DNA from: Acidobacteriota bacterium
GTDB lineage: Bacteria; Acidobacteriota; Vicinamibacteria; Vicinamibacterales; UBA8438
NCBI GenBank assembly: GCA_021296515.1
Contig: JAGWAH010000016.1
Coordinates: forward strand, 1,609 to 44,423
Reading direction: 5' to 3'
Length of the DNA: 42,815 bases
The number at the start of each line of letters is the position of its first letter. The first letter of the stretch is position 1. Positions 7,982-16,851 of the stretch are shown here, piece by piece. The notes below the pieces were generated by a model. It did not search any database. It was not told where the DNA came from and saw only the letters and a program-made list of their open reading frames with translations. The position numbers and the translations under genes were made by a program.

Positions 7982-8959
7982 TTACGGGGCGGCGGCGACA
8001 TCCGCGTCGGAACGGTCCGGCAACAGCTCCAGGACCGCGTCGGAAGGCAGATCGAAGGTCAGGGTCACGTTCGTGCCGGCAGCGGTGAGCTGGATCGAAT
8101 CGAGCAGGCCGCGCAGCTCCGGGCGCGAACCGACCTGCAGGCGGGCGAGGGCGAGAAAACCCTGCAGCAGATCCCTCAGATTCCGCCCGGTCTCCTCGTC
8201 CCGCGCCTCCGCCGTCAACGTCCCGCTCACGCCGCCGTTGACGCGGGCGCCGGCCGCGAACGCGGCGACCTGCGACACCTGCGCTTCGACCTCGTCCGGA
8301 AGCCACCCGCCACCCCGCGGATCGTCGAGTCGGCCGATGGTCCACGCGGTGCTGCCGCGTTCGACGTGTCGCAACAGCCCCATCAACGAGTCGTTCGAGT
8401 CGACGCCGCCCTCGGCGAACGGCAGGTCGATGGTCCGCTTGATCAGCGGCTCCGATCCGATGGCAATCACCCCCGCCTCAAGGAACGCCATCGCCACCGA
8501 TTCGTCGGGGATCGTGATCAGCCTGCGCCCCCGGTAGTCGGACGCCGCGCCGCCCTGCTCGAGCGCCAGCGTCTCGAGCCGATCCGCATCGAAGCTGCCC
8601 GCGAGGATGGCGATCCCGCGCGTGTCGTCCGGCCCGTCCGGCACCAGGCCGCCGACGATGTAGTCGATGTCCCGCTCGAGGTCGATGCCGGTACGTTCCT
8701 GAAACTCGCGTTGTCCGTCGAGCTCGGGCTGAATCTCGCGCAGCCGCCGCCTGAGATTCGAATCCATCACCTCGCGCACGTTGGCGAAGGAAAGGATCGT
8801 CGCCTCCGGTGGAACGTACCGCAGCTCGTCGGGCCGCTCCTGCGCGACGAGCGGCGGCAGCCTGCTGCTCACCCAGGCCACGAGCCCTCCCGCGAGCCCG
8901 ACCGCCATCACGCCGGCGCCGCCGAGCAGGACATACCGCGTGCGCGTCGTCATGGTCAT
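7982..8959 (-). CDS. Membrane-anchored protein of unknown function (DUF3352-like)
   Basis: This 325-residue protein has one N-terminal membrane segment (about residues 9-30, YVLLGGAGVMAVGLAGGLVAW) and a large exported region. The layout of LRYVPPEATILSFANVREVMDS, then GIAILAGSFD, recalls DUF3352-type proteins found in several phyla, whose function is unknown. That match is weak and by eye only. It follows the second ABC permease by 49 nt on the same strand. A TATACT hexamer 12 nt before the start could be a -10 box, so it may have its own transcript. A second start, ATG 8953, is possible. Confidence 0.75.
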   Translation of the reverse strand: MTMTTRTRYVLLGGAGVMAVGLAGGLVAWVSSRLPPLVAQERPDELRYVPPEATILSFANVREVMDSNLRRRLREIQPELDGQREFQERTGIDLERDIDYIVGGLVPDGPDDTRGIAILAGSFDADRLETLALEQGGAASDYRGRRLITIPDESVAMAFLEAGVIAIGSEPLIKRTIDLPFAEGGVDSNDSLMGLLRHVERGSTAWTIGRLDDPRGGGWLPDEVEAQVSQVAAFAAGARVNGGVSGTLTAEARDEETGRNLRDLLQGFLALARLQVGSRPELRGLLDSIQLTAAGTNVTLTFDLPSDAVLELLPDRSDADVAAAP

Positions 8960-9008
8960 GAGTTCGTAACCAGTATACCGGCGAGGTCGGCCAAAAGTTC
9001 CGCCTCGC

Positions 9009-9869
9009 TCACTGTCCGAGAACGTACTCGCGCCGCTCGACGACGCGCATCGCCGCCGCCAGCGCAGCCGCCCAGATGACGGCCAGCGCCAGCAGGTTCG
9101 CCCAGGTGCCCAGTGGCGTCTGGACCGACGTCAGCAGGGCCTGGATCACGCTGAGCGCGTCGCCCTGCGGCATGGCGTGCGGCGCCAGCCCCTGGAGATA
9201 GTACGCCACGCTCAGGTACTTCATGTACCCGGGCAGAACGACGACCAGCGGCTCCCATCCGAAGACGAAGACGAGGCCGGTCAGCAGGGGGCGCCGGAAC
9301 CAGGCGCCGACGAGCCCGAAGACCGCGCCGTAAACGGCGAGCCCCGCGCCAATCAGGCCGAGATCGACCAGCAGGGCGGGAAAGTTGCGGCCGATGTCGC
9401 CCCCCAGGAGCGGCACGACCAGGAAGTAGACCAGCATCACGGAGGGCAGTACCACGACCGCCGTACAGACCAGGTAGGCCAGGTACTTGCCGGCCAGAAC
9501 CGCTCCGCGCGCCACGGGACGGGTGAACAGGTAGGTGACGGTCCGGTCCTCGACCTCGTCCGCGATGAGCGCGGTGCCGTAGAACACGCCGAGCACCGGC
9601 ACGGTGAAGCGCAGGTAGAACGTCCAGATCATGAGGCCGAAGATGTCCGGCCCGTCCAGGCTCACCGGGCGCCCGGCGATCTGCCCCGCTCCCCCGTCGA
9701 AGACCGGCAGCGAGGCCAGCGCCCGCAGCAGCACTGCAATCAGTACGGGTCCGCCCGCGACCAGCGCCATGAAGACGGTTCGTCGCGACCAGAGCATCTG
9801 CCCGAGGCCGAGATCGAAGACCCTCAGCGCCGCGGGGCCGAGAGCGGGGGCGGCATGCGAATCGGCCAT
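9009..9869 (-). CDS. ABC-2 type permease (module 2)
   Basis: This 286-residue integral membrane protein has about six hydrophobic segments and the ABC-2 permease signature GTALIADEVEDRTVTYLFTRPV near residue 100, followed by a KYLAYLV coupling-helix region. It should form the membrane half of an exporter with the ATPase encoded just upstream, whose stop it overlaps by one base. The substrate is unknown. It lacks the large extracytoplasmic domain of MacB-like permeases. Confidence 0.88.
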   Translation of the reverse strand: MADSHAAPALGPAALRVFDLGLGQMLWSRRTVFMALVAGGPVLIAVLLRALASLPVFDGGAGQIAGRPVSLDGPDIFGLMIWTFYLRFTVPVLGVFYGTALIADEVEDRTVTYLFTRPVARGAVLAGKYLAYLVCTAVVVLPSVMLVYFLVVPLLGGDIGRNFPALLVDLGLIGAGLAVYGAVFGLVGAWFRRPLLTGLVFVFGWEPLVVVLPGYMKYLSVAYYLQGLAPHAMPQGDALSVIQALLTSVQTPLGTWANLLALAVIWAAALAAAMRVVERREYVLGQ

Positions 9870-10795
9870 CAGTGCTCGACCAGATAGGAGAAGACCGCCT
9901 GCAGATTGTCGTCCGGCGATGTGACCTCCCTCACGGCGCCGGCCTCATCGCCCGCCGCCAGCGCCGTGAGCTCGGCATAGAAGGCGTCCGGCTGGCTCGT
10001 CTGCGCGACCACGGCGCCGTCCTGCAACTGCATGGCGATGACGTGCGGGTAGCCGAGCAGATGGCGCGCGAGCCGCCGGGGATCCTCCGCCGTGATGCGC
10101 ACGGTGTGCGGATGCTCGTCGATCAGCTCCCGAATCCGGTGCACGTTCCCCTCCGCCAGGATGCGCCCGTTGTGCAGCAGCAGGATGTTGGAGGTCATCA
10201 GCTCGATCTCGTGCAGGACATGGCTGGAGACGACGACGCTGCGACCGTCGCGGCCCCACGCCTTGATCACGTCGATCACGCGTCGGCGCCCGATCGGGTC
10301 GAGCCCGGCCAGAGGCTCGTCCAGCACCAGCAGCTCCGGCTCGTGCGCGATCGCCTGCGCCAGCTTGATCCGCTGCCGCATGCCCTTGCTGTAGCCTCCG
10401 ATCTTCCGGTCGGCGGCGGTCGTGAGCCCGACCGTCTCGAGGGCGCGTTCGGCGGCGCCGGCGGCCCGCTCGCCCTCGAACCCGCTCAGGCCGAGCAGCG
10501 CCGTCAGCCATTCCCGCCCGGTGAACCTCTCGTAGAACGCATCGTGATCCGGGCAGTAGCCGATGCGCCGGTAGGCCCCCGGATTGCCCCAGACCGGCTC
10601 TCCGAGCACCTGCACGTGCCCCTTGCTCGGCTTGAGCTGGCCGGTGACGAGCTTCAGCAGGGTCGACTTGCCGGCGCCGTTGGGTCCGAGCAGCCCGCTG
10701 ATGCCCGGCGGGATCGAGACGGTCACCTCGTTGAGGCCGATCACCTGTCCGTACCACTTCGACATCCGGTCGGCGACGACCACCGGCCGGCTCAC
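9869..10795 (-). CDS. ABC transporter ATPase (module 2)
   Basis: This 308-residue ATPase has Walker A LLGPNGAGKST near residue 38, the signature GGYSKGMRQRIKLAQ, Walker B LLVLDEPLAGLDP and the switch His in SSHVLHEIE. The C-terminal region after residue 220 resembles the accessory domain of export-type ABC-2 ATPases. The GTG start at 10795 overlaps the stop of the preceding permease by 4 nt (GTGA). Longer readings in this frame are a shadow of that permease. It is the partner of the permease encoded immediately after it. Confidence 0.92.
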   Translation of the reverse strand: MSRPVVVADRMSKWYGQVIGLNEVTVSIPPGISGLLGPNGAGKSTLLKLVTGQLKPSKGHVQVLGEPVWGNPGAYRRIGYCPDHDAFYERFTGREWLTALLGLSGFEGERAAGAAERALETVGLTTAADRKIGGYSKGMRQRIKLAQAIAHEPELLVLDEPLAGLDPIGRRRVIDVIKAWGRDGRSVVVSSHVLHEIELMTSNILLLHNGRILAEGNVHRIRELIDEHPHTVRITAEDPRRLARHLLGYPHVIAMQLQDGAVVAQTSQPDAFYAELTALAAGDEAGAVREVTSPDDNLQAVFSYLVEH

Positions 10796-11631
10796 GTGAC
10801 GATCTCCACGCCCCGCACGCGCCGGGCGAGCACCCAGGCCGAAAGGGCGATCACGAACCCGACGGCCAGCAGGGAGACGCCCCACGGGGTGTCGTAGCGC
10901 GGCTCGACGCGGAAGATGACGTCCCCCACCTGCGCGAGGCTCGCGCCGAACGACACCCAGGACAGTCCGGTACCGCCCGTGACGCCGCGCAGCGTCTGGA
11001 ACACCGCCTCGCTGAAGATCACGGCCCCTGCATAGAGCATCCCGACGTAGCGCGCGCTGGTCGAGAGCGACGACAGCGCGAGCATCGTGATCGAAGCGAG
11101 CAGCACCTGCAGGAATCCGAAGAGGGTGATCGCCGGGATCAGGAACGCGTGCTCCCGCACGAACGCCAGGCTGCCGGTGAACATCGCCTGAAGTCCCAGC
11201 AGCAGCAGCGCCGGCACCCAGGTCACGAACGCCAGGAACGCCATCACGACGGCGAGCTTGCCCGCGATGTACTCGATCCGCGTCAACGGCTTGGACAGAT
11301 AGATCTGCAGCGCGTTCGCCCGCCGGTCGTTGGCGAGGAGCCCGGCGCCGACATAGACGGCCACCACGAAGACGAAGAACCCCTGCTGGTCGAAGAACTC
11401 GCGGAAGGTCGCCGGCGACGGCGCGATGACGTCGGCCTGCGGCACGTTGGCGGCCAGGTACAGCATGACCGCGCGCACGAAGAACTGCAGCCACGCGAAC
11501 AGCAGGACGAACAGAAACGGGCGCGCCGAGAGCATGCCGCGGATGCCGGCGCCGGCGATGACGGCCCAGGCCCGGCCGGGCGGGGTGCGCGTTCCCTGGT
11601 AGCGGGCGTAACCGTGATCGTGAATGGGCAT
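10792..11631 (-). CDS. ABC-2 type permease (module 1)
   Basis: This 279-residue protein starts with a short cytoplasmic stretch (MPIHDHGYARYQG) and has about six membrane segments. ANDRRANALQIYLSKPLTRIEYIAGKL is the ABC-2 permease coupling-helix region. It contains no transport-substrate clue. Its ATG overlaps the stop of the upstream ATPase by one base. The protein is distinct from the module 2 permease, so the two pairs are probably two half-transporters or two exporters made together. Confidence 0.88.
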   Translation of the reverse strand: MPIHDHGYARYQGTRTPPGRAWAVIAGAGIRGMLSARPFLFVLLFAWLQFFVRAVMLYLAANVPQADVIAPSPATFREFFDQQGFFVFVVAVYVGAGLLANDRRANALQIYLSKPLTRIEYIAGKLAVVMAFLAFVTWVPALLLLGLQAMFTGSLAFVREHAFLIPAITLFGFLQVLLASITMLALSSLSTSARYVGMLYAGAVIFSEAVFQTLRGVTGGTGLSWVSFGASLAQVGDVIFRVEPRYDTPWGVSLLAVGFVIALSAWVLARRVRGVEIVT

Positions 11632-12608
11632 CAGGACTCGCCGATCGCCTTCGCGAAGACGTCCTCCAGGGTCTGCACGCTGGGACGCAGATGGCGCACC
11701 TGCACGTCGTGGCGCACTGCGAGTGCGAACAGATCCCGTGCGCCCCGGTCCTCGCCGATCAACACCCGCATGACGTCGTCGTCCGTGTCGTGGCACTCGA
11801 CGCCCGCGTCGCGGAGGCCGCTCACGAAACGCGCGACGTCACCCTTCACGCGGAGCTCGAAGGCCCGGCGGCTCTGCCCCTTCAGCTCGGCGATCGGTCC
11901 CTGGGCGACGACGCGCCCCTGGTGCAGCACGACGACCCGGTCGCACGCCGTCTCCACGTCCGGCAGCACGTGGGACGACAGGATGACGTTGACGCCCTTG
12001 CGCTGCGCCAGGTCCCGAATCAGCGCAAGCATCTCCTCGCGTCCCCGCGGATCCATGCCGTTGGTCGGCTCGTCGAGGAACAGCAGATCCGGATCGTGCA
12101 CGAGCGCCTGGGCCAGCTTGATGCGCTGCTTCATGCCGGTCGAATAGGTGTCGACCGCGCGGTAGCGCGCCTCGCCGAGCCCGACGTACTGCAGCACGGC
12201 GTGCGCGCGCTGCATCGCATCGGCCGCCGGCAGCCCCGCAAGCCGCCCGCAGTAGGCGACGAAGGTGACCGCGTTGATGCCCGGGATGTGGGCGTCCGAC
12301 TCGGGCATGTAGCCAAGCCGAGCACGGATGTCGAGCGGTCGATCGACGACGTCCATGCCGAGCACCTGCATCCGGCCGCCGTCCGGGCGGACGAATCCGA
12401 GCAGCGTCTTCAGCAGGGTGCTCTTGCCGGCGCCGTTCGGGCCCAGCAACCCGACCGCACCGGACGGGAAGACCGCGTCGACGCTCTGCAGGGCGTGGCT
12501 GCGGCCGTAGGAAACGGTGACCGCCTCGAGCCGGGCCACCGGGGGCCTGTCTCCCGCGAAGCCTCCCGCAGCGTTTCCGGTCGCCGCATCCTGTGTCGTC
12601 GCGTCCAC
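11631..12608 (-). CDS. ABC transporter ATPase (module 1)
   Basis: This 325-residue ATPase leads the four-gene ABC unit. It has Walker A LLGPNGAGKST near residue 60, signature YSTGMKQRIKLAQ, Walker B LLFLDEPTNGMDP and SSHVLPDVE. The YMPESDAHIPG segment is typical of export-type ATPases that work with ABC-2 permeases. The start is GTG at 12608; it has no Shine-Dalgarno and a TATAGT hexamer lies 8 nt upstream, which suggests a leaderless transcript. The first about 20 residues are not conserved in type and may be wrong if a later start is used. Confidence 0.92.
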   Translation of the reverse strand: MDATTQDAATGNAAGGFAGDRPPVARLEAVTVSYGRSHALQSVDAVFPSGAVGLLGPNGAGKSTLLKTLLGFVRPDGGRMQVLGMDVVDRPLDIRARLGYMPESDAHIPGINAVTFVAYCGRLAGLPAADAMQRAHAVLQYVGLGEARYRAVDTYSTGMKQRIKLAQALVHDPDLLFLDEPTNGMDPRGREEMLALIRDLAQRKGVNVILSSHVLPDVETACDRVVVLHQGRVVAQGPIAELKGQSRRAFELRVKGDVARFVSGLRDAGVECHDTDDDVMRVLIGEDRGARDLFALAVRHDVQVRHLRPSVQTLEDVFAKAIGES

Positions 12609-12616
12609 GTCGAACG

Positions 12617-12622
12617 ACTATA
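12617..12622 (-). promoter_or_regulatory. Putative -10 box (TATAGT) of the ABC operon
   Basis: TATAGT on the minus strand is separated by 8 nt from the GTG start of the first ABC ATPase. No Shine-Dalgarno or clear -35 is present. Confidence 0.4.
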
Positions 12623-12649
12623 CGGAAGGAGGAACGTGCAGGTTCTGCG

Positions 12650-12663
12650 CGTCGGCCCCGACG
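12650..12663 (-). terminator. Small hairpin after the HD-protein gene
   Basis: CGTCG and CGACG form a 5-bp stem with a 4-nt loop, 7 nt after the HD-protein stop and before the ABC operon's -10 box. No T-tract follows, so this is a weak call. Confidence 0.3.
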
Positions 12664-12670
12664 GGTGACG

Positions 12671-13240
12671 TCACAGCGAACCCCGGAGGCCCAGCGCTTC
12701 CGCCTCGGTCCGCAGGAACCCGATGACGTTGGCGATGTGCTCGTCGAGGGGCACTCCGAGCTCCTCGGCCCCCAGGCGCAGGTCGTCGCGACTGACCGCG
12801 CGGGCGAACGCCTTGTCCTTCATGCGCTTCTTCACGGAGCGCGCCTCGAGGTCGAGGACGCTCTTCGTCGGCCGCACCAGCGCCGCCGCGGTGATGAAGC
12901 CGGTGAGTTCGTCGCAGGCGAACAGGGTGTGCTCCAGGCGCGACTCGCGCGGTACGCCGCTGTAGTCGGCGTGGGAGAGAATCGCGCGGATCATGTACTC
13001 CGGCCAACCCCGCTCGCGCAGGATCTCGCTGCCGCGGAAGGGATGGTCCTTCGCATCGGGCCACCGCTCGTAGTCGAAGTCGTGGACCAGGCCGACGATG
13101 CCCCACGCCTCCTCGTCCTCGCCGAACCGCCGTGCGTAGCCGCGGACGGCGGCCTCGACGGCCAGGGCGTGCTTGCGCAGGCTCTCGCCCGCCGTGTACT
13201 CGGTGAGCAGCGCCCAGGCGTCGGCGCGCGTCGGCGTCAC
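12671..13240 (-). CDS. HD-domain protein (putative phosphohydrolase)
   Basis: This 189-residue soluble protein has an HD-superfamily metal site: His in LRKHALAVE near residue 24, His-Asp in GLVHDFDYERW near residue 52, then DHPFRGSEIL and ILSHADYSG. These fit the metal ligand series of HD phosphohydrolases acting on nucleotides or phosphoesters; the substrate cannot be inferred. The GTG start at 13240 overlaps the symporter stop by 4 nt (GTGA), so translation is probably coupled. The upstream part of the long reading in this frame is a shadow of the symporter gene. Confidence 0.85.
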   Translation of the reverse strand: MTPTRADAWALLTEYTAGESLRKHALAVEAAVRGYARRFGEDEEAWGIVGLVHDFDYERWPDAKDHPFRGSEILRERGWPEYMIRAILSHADYSGVPRESRLEHTLFACDELTGFITAAALVRPTKSVLDLEARSVKKRMKDKAFARAVSRDDLRLGAEELGVPLDEHIANVIGFLRTEAEALGLRGSL

Positions 13241-14559
13241 GAACCCGCCCCCGCCGGCAACCCGTTGACGGCGGTCGGGCTCAACTGCCCCTCGCTCGCC
13301 GCCACGACCGTCGCGACGGCCGCGTCGCCGGTGACGTTGGTCGCCGTACGGCACATGTCGAGAATGCGGTCCACACCGAAGATGAGGGCGATGCCGGCGG
13401 GCGGCACACCGACCGCCTCGAGCACGATGACCAGCATCACGATGCCGGCGCTCGGCACCGCGGCGGTCCCGATCGAGGCGAGCAGCGCGGTGAAGACGAT
13501 GGTCGCCTGTGCGCCCAAGCCGAGCGGGATGCCGAGGGTCTGCGCGATGAACACCGCCGCCACCGACATGTAGACCGCCGTGCCGTCCATGTTGATGGTG
13601 GCGCCGAGCGGCAGCGCGAACGAGGCGACCTCCTCCGAGACCCCCAGGTCGTGCTCGGCTCGCTCCATCGTCACCGGCAGGGTCGCGGCGCTCGACGAGG
13701 TGGAGAAGGCGACGAGCTGGGCTGGGGCGATCCCGCGCAGGAAGCGCAGCGGCGTAACCGGCGTGCAGAACTGCAGCAGCAGCGGATAGGTCAGGAAGGC
13801 ATGGATCGCCAGGCCGACCAGCACCGTGATGCTGTACAGGCCGAGTGCGCCGAGGAGCTGCGCCACGTCGGCCGGGTCGTCGCCCGCCACCGTCGTGATG
13901 GTCCCCGCGATCAGCGCGAAGACCCCTATCGGCGCGACCTTCAGGATCAACCCGACGATCGCGATGATGACGGCGTTGAGGCTCTCGAACAGGTCGAGAA
14001 GCGGCTGCGCCCGCTCTCGCGGAAGCTGCATGAGCGCCACGCCGAAAAGGAATGCCACGAAGACGACGCTGAGCATGCCCCGGTTGTTCGTCGCCGCGCC
14101 CAGGATGTTCTCGGGCACCATGTCGACGAGCGGCTGGAGCGGCCCGGCTTCCATCGCCTGGTCGATGGCCTCCTGCCGGTCCTCCAGGTCCTCCTGGTAG
14201 GTCTCCTGCAGGGTCGTCCGCAGGCTCTCGGGAATCGATGCGCCGGGCTGTACGAGGTTGACCAGGACGAGGCCGATGACGAGCGCGACGAGCGTCGTCC
14301 CCAGGTAGATGGCGATCGTCTTCCCGCCGATGCGGGACAGCTTCTGCAGATCGGCCAGCGACGCCACCCCGGTGACCAGCGACGCCAGCACGAGGGGCAC
14401 CGCGATCAGCAGCAGCAGGCGCATGAAGATCGTGCCGAACGGCGCGATCCAGTCGCCGGTGAACCCGCCCCAGCCCGCGAGCGCGGCCACGACCCCGTAA
14501 ATGATGCCCAAGCCGAGAGCGACCAGAATCCGCCAGTGCGTCCGTTGATGCCAAGCCAT
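13237..14559 (-). CDS. Dicarboxylate/amino acid:cation symporter (DAACS family)
   Basis: This 440-residue transporter of the GltP/DctA family couples uptake of glutamate, aspartate or C4-dicarboxylates to H+ or Na+. The reentrant loop serine motif AFSTSSSAATLPVT is near residue 282, the ion/substrate motif GATINMDGTA near 320, and DRILDMCRTATNVTGD near 400 carries the conserved Asp and Arg/Asn. The insert at residues 110-150 (LQETYQEDLEDRQEAIDQAM) is a charged extracellular loop. ATG 14559 lies 7 nt after a TAGAGT hexamer and lacks a Shine-Dalgarno. Substrate choice between acidic amino acids and dicarboxylates cannot be settled by eye. Confidence 0.93.
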   Translation of the reverse strand: MAWHQRTHWRILVALGLGIIYGVVAALAGWGGFTGDWIAPFGTIFMRLLLLIAVPLVLASLVTGVASLADLQKLSRIGGKTIAIYLGTTLVALVIGLVLVNLVQPGASIPESLRTTLQETYQEDLEDRQEAIDQAMEAGPLQPLVDMVPENILGAATNNRGMLSVVFVAFLFGVALMQLPRERAQPLLDLFESLNAVIIAIVGLILKVAPIGVFALIAGTITTVAGDDPADVAQLLGALGLYSITVLVGLAIHAFLTYPLLLQFCTPVTPLRFLRGIAPAQLVAFSTSSSAATLPVTMERAEHDLGVSEEVASFALPLGATINMDGTAVYMSVAAVFIAQTLGIPLGLGAQATIVFTALLASIGTAAVPSAGIVMLVIVLEAVGVPPAGIALIFGVDRILDMCRTATNVTGDAAVATVVAASEGQLSPTAVNGLPAGAGS

Positions 14560-14566
14560 GGCGTCT

Positions 14567-14572
14567 ACTCTA
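14567..14572 (-). promoter_or_regulatory. Putative -10 box (TAGAGT) of the symporter gene
   Basis: TAGAGT on the minus strand ends 7 nt before the ATG at 14559. It follows the tsaD 3' hairpin, which fits a new transcript starting here. Confidence 0.4.
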
Positions 14573-14618
14573 CCGCGCCCGGGGCCAAACGCGGAGCTTG
14601 GCGACGGGTTTACCGGCG

Positions 14619-14656
14619 CTGGCAGTCTTCGCCGTTTCTACGGCGCAGACTGCCAG
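14619..14656 (-). terminator. Strong hairpin enclosing the tsaD stop codon
   Basis: Arms 14619-14628 (CTGGCAGTCT) and 14647-14656 (AGACTGCCAG) are perfect reverse complements. One mismatch later the stem continues with 14630-14634 and 14641-14645, leaving a 6-nt loop. The tsaD stop codon (14638-14640) lies in that loop. There is no T-tract on the minus strand, so the hairpin may protect the 3' end or terminate in another way. Confidence 0.5.
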
Positions 14657-15783
14657 CCGCCGGGCGCATCGTCCAGGGGCAGTGACGCCTTCGCGTTGAG
14701 GTCGAGCGGCGCGGTGACGCCGGCGTGCAGCCGCCGCAACCCCGCCGCGCCGATCATCGCGGCGTTGTCGGTCGCCAGCGCCAGCGACGGCAGAAACAGG
14801 GGCAGCCCCGCGCGTTCCGCCCGCGCCGCGGCGTCCGCCCGCAGCCTCGCGTTGGCCGACACCCCGCCGGAGATGCCGACGCTTAGCGCCCCGAAACGGC
14901 GCGCGGCGAGGAAGGTCCTGTCGAGCAGCGTCCTCACCACCACCCGCTGGAAGCTGGCGCAGATGCCCGCGATCTCCTCCTCCGGCAGCCTGCCGTCGCA
15001 GCCGAGGGCCGCGCGCCGCCGCTGCACGTGACGCTTGACCGCCGTCTTCAGCCCGCTGAAGCTGAACTCGAGCTGCCGGCCGCGGCGCGCCTCGGCCAGA
15101 CCGGCCGGCCGGACCATCGCCGGACCGGCGTTGCGGTCGTCGTGGGTCATCCTGGCGAAAGGAAAGTCGACGAAGTGGTCGTCGCCGGTGCGCGCGATGC
15201 GATCGATGACCGGCCCTCCGGGATAGTCGAGGCCCAGAAGCGAGGCGACCTTGTCGTAGGCCTCGCCGGCGGCGTCGTCGCGCGTGCGGCCGATCAGGCG
15301 ATGCGACAGTCCCTCCGCGCCCGCCGCGGTGGTCAGATACAGGTTGGTGTGCCCCCCCGAGACGACCAGCACCACCGCCGGCAGCGGCATCCGGCCGCCC
15401 TCCACCACGAGCGACTCGATGTGCCCGGCCAAGTGCTGCACCGGGACCAGCGGCAGGTCGAGCGAAGCGGCCAGCGCCTTGGCGAAGGCGACGCCCACCA
15501 GCAGCGAGCCGACCAGGCCGGGCCCCTGCGTCACCGCGACGGCGTCGACGTCGGTCCAGTCCGCGCCGGCGTCCTCGAGCGCGCGTTCCACCACGCCGCA
15601 GATGTCGCGAACGTGCTGCCGGGACGCGAGCTCGGGCACCACGCCGCCCCATTCGCGGTGGATTTCCGCCTGCGAGGCGACCACGTTGGATCGCACGGTC
15701 CAGGGCCGCGCCGGATCGCCGGAATCCGCCACCACCGCGGCGGCCGTCTCGTCGCACGACGTCTCGATGGCGAGAATATCCAT
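14638..15783 (-). CDS. tsaD: tRNA N6-adenosine threonylcarbamoyltransferase TsaD
   Basis: This 381-residue protein transfers the threonylcarbamoyl group to A37 of ANN-decoding tRNAs, with TsaB and TsaE (not in the window). It starts with the ASKHA motif ILAIETSCDETAAAVV. The metal-binding HLAGH is near residue 118, followed by LVVSGGHTNL, DDAAGEAYDKVASLLGL, FSFSGLKTAV and GISGGVSANARLR. It is a little longer than typical (about 340 residues), mostly at the C-terminus. It starts 13 nt after mtnA and probably shares its transcript. The stop codon lies in the loop of a strong hairpin. Confidence 0.96.
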   Translation of the reverse strand: MDILAIETSCDETAAAVVADSGDPARPWTVRSNVVASQAEIHREWGGVVPELASRQHVRDICGVVERALEDAGADWTDVDAVAVTQGPGLVGSLLVGVAFAKALAASLDLPLVPVQHLAGHIESLVVEGGRMPLPAVVLVVSGGHTNLYLTTAAGAEGLSHRLIGRTRDDAAGEAYDKVASLLGLDYPGGPVIDRIARTGDDHFVDFPFARMTHDDRNAGPAMVRPAGLAEARRGRQLEFSFSGLKTAVKRHVQRRRAALGCDGRLPEEEIAGICASFQRVVVRTLLDRTFLAARRFGALSVGISGGVSANARLRADAAARAERAGLPLFLPSLALATDNAAMIGAAGLRRLHAGVTAPLDLNAKASLPLDDAPGGWQSAP

Positions 15784-15796
15784 GGGACGACGCGGT

Positions 15797-16843
15797 TCAC
15801 GCCCTGTCGCAGGCCGCGGCCAGACTCTCGCCGTAGGGCGGACGACAGATGCCGCGCTCCGTGATGATGCCGGCCACGAAGCGGTGCGGAGTGACGTCGA
15901 AGGCCGGGTTCCAGACGCCCGCGCCCTCGGGAGCGACGCGGGAGGTTCCGACGTGGGTGACCTCCCGGCTGTTCCGTTCCTCTATCGGTATGCCGCCGCC
16001 GTCGGCGGTCGCCAAGTCTATCGTCGACGTCGGCGCGGCGACGTAGAACGGCACCTCGTGCTCACGGGCCAGCACGGCCACGGTATAGGTGCCAATCTTG
16101 TTGGCGACGTCTCCGTTCGCGGCGATGCGGTCGGCGCCGACCACCACCGCGTCTATCGTTCCGCCGCTGAAGAGGGAGCCGGCCATCCCGTCGGTCACGA
16201 TCGTCGTATCGATACCGTCCCGCAGCAGCTCCCAGGCGGTCAGCCGGCTGCCCTGCAGGAACGGCCGGGTCTCGTCGGCGTAGACAGCGATCCGCTTGCC
16301 GCCCTCCACCGCCGCCCGTATCACCCCGAGCGCGGTTCCGTAGCCGCCCGTCGCCAGCGCACCGGCGTTGCAGTGCGTCAGCACGCGGCCGTCGTCGGGG
16401 AGCAGCGCCGCACCGTGCGCCCCGAGCGCCCTGCAGCAGGCGACGTCCTCGTCGTGGATGCGCCGGGCTTCGGCCACCACGATCCCGGCGATCTCCGCTG
16501 GCGACCGCCCGGCCCGCGCCGCGGCCGAGAACACCCCCTTCATGCGGTCGATCGCCCAGAAGAGATTCACCGCCGTCGGGCGCGTACCGGCCATCGTGTC
16601 GCACAACCGGTAGAACTCGGCGGCCAGCGCCGCGCTCCCCTTCGCCCGGCTCTTCGTCACGCCGAGCGCCAGCCCCATCGCCGCGGCGACGCCGATCGCC
16701 GGCGCCCCCCGGATCACCATCTTCTCGATGGCGCGCGCCACCTCGCGGGCCGTGCGGAGCTCGACGTAGACCTCCCGGCCGGGCAACTTGCGCTGGTCGA
16801 CCATGACGACGCGGTCGTCCTTCCAGGCGACGGTCGGCAGCAT
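15797..16843 (-). CDS. mtnA: S-methyl-5-thioribose-1-phosphate isomerase
   Basis: This 348-residue enzyme of the methionine salvage pathway isomerises methylthioribose-1-phosphate to methylthioribulose-1-phosphate. It has the eIF2B-related fold with [15 protein letters not shown] near residue 45, the catalytic Cys in [19 protein letters not shown] near 160, and the catalytic Asp in [20 protein letters not shown] near 240. DQRKLPG near residue 17 is also typical. No other methionine salvage gene is nearby. ATG 16843 lies 8 nt after a TATGAT hexamer and no Shine-Dalgarno is seen. Confidence 0.95.
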   Translation of the reverse strand: MLPTVAWKDDRVVMVDQRKLPGREVYVELRTAREVARAIEKMVIRGAPAIGVAAAMGLALGVTKSRAKGSAALAAEFYRLCDTMAGTRPTAVNLFWAIDRMKGVFSAAARAGRSPAEIAGIVVAEARRIHDEDVACCRALGAHGAALLPDDGRVLTHCNAGALATGGYGTALGVIRAAVEGGKRIAVYADETRPFLQGSRLTAWELLRDGIDTTIVTDGMAGSLFSGGTIDAVVVGADRIAANGDVANKIGTYTVAVLAREHEVPFYVAAPTSTIDLATADGGGIPIEERNSREVTHVGTSRVAPEGAGVWNPAFDVTPHRFVAGIITERGICRPPYGESLAAACDRA

Positions 16844-16851
16844 GGAGGGGG

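Noticed and set aside
8972-8977. TATACT before the membrane-anchored unknown as a leaderless promoter
   Set aside because: It is 12 nt before the start, longer than the 6-8 nt of the other cases, so I did not count it in the leaderless set.
9869-11494. 541-residue frame for the module 2 ATPase
   Set aside because: The first about 230 residues are a shadow of the module 1 permease; the ATPase starts at GTG 10795 where it overlaps the permease stop by 4 nt.
12671-14554. 627-residue frame covering the HD protein and upstream
   Set aside because: Only the last 189 residues are the HD protein; the rest is a shadow of the symporter, which has complete family motifs.
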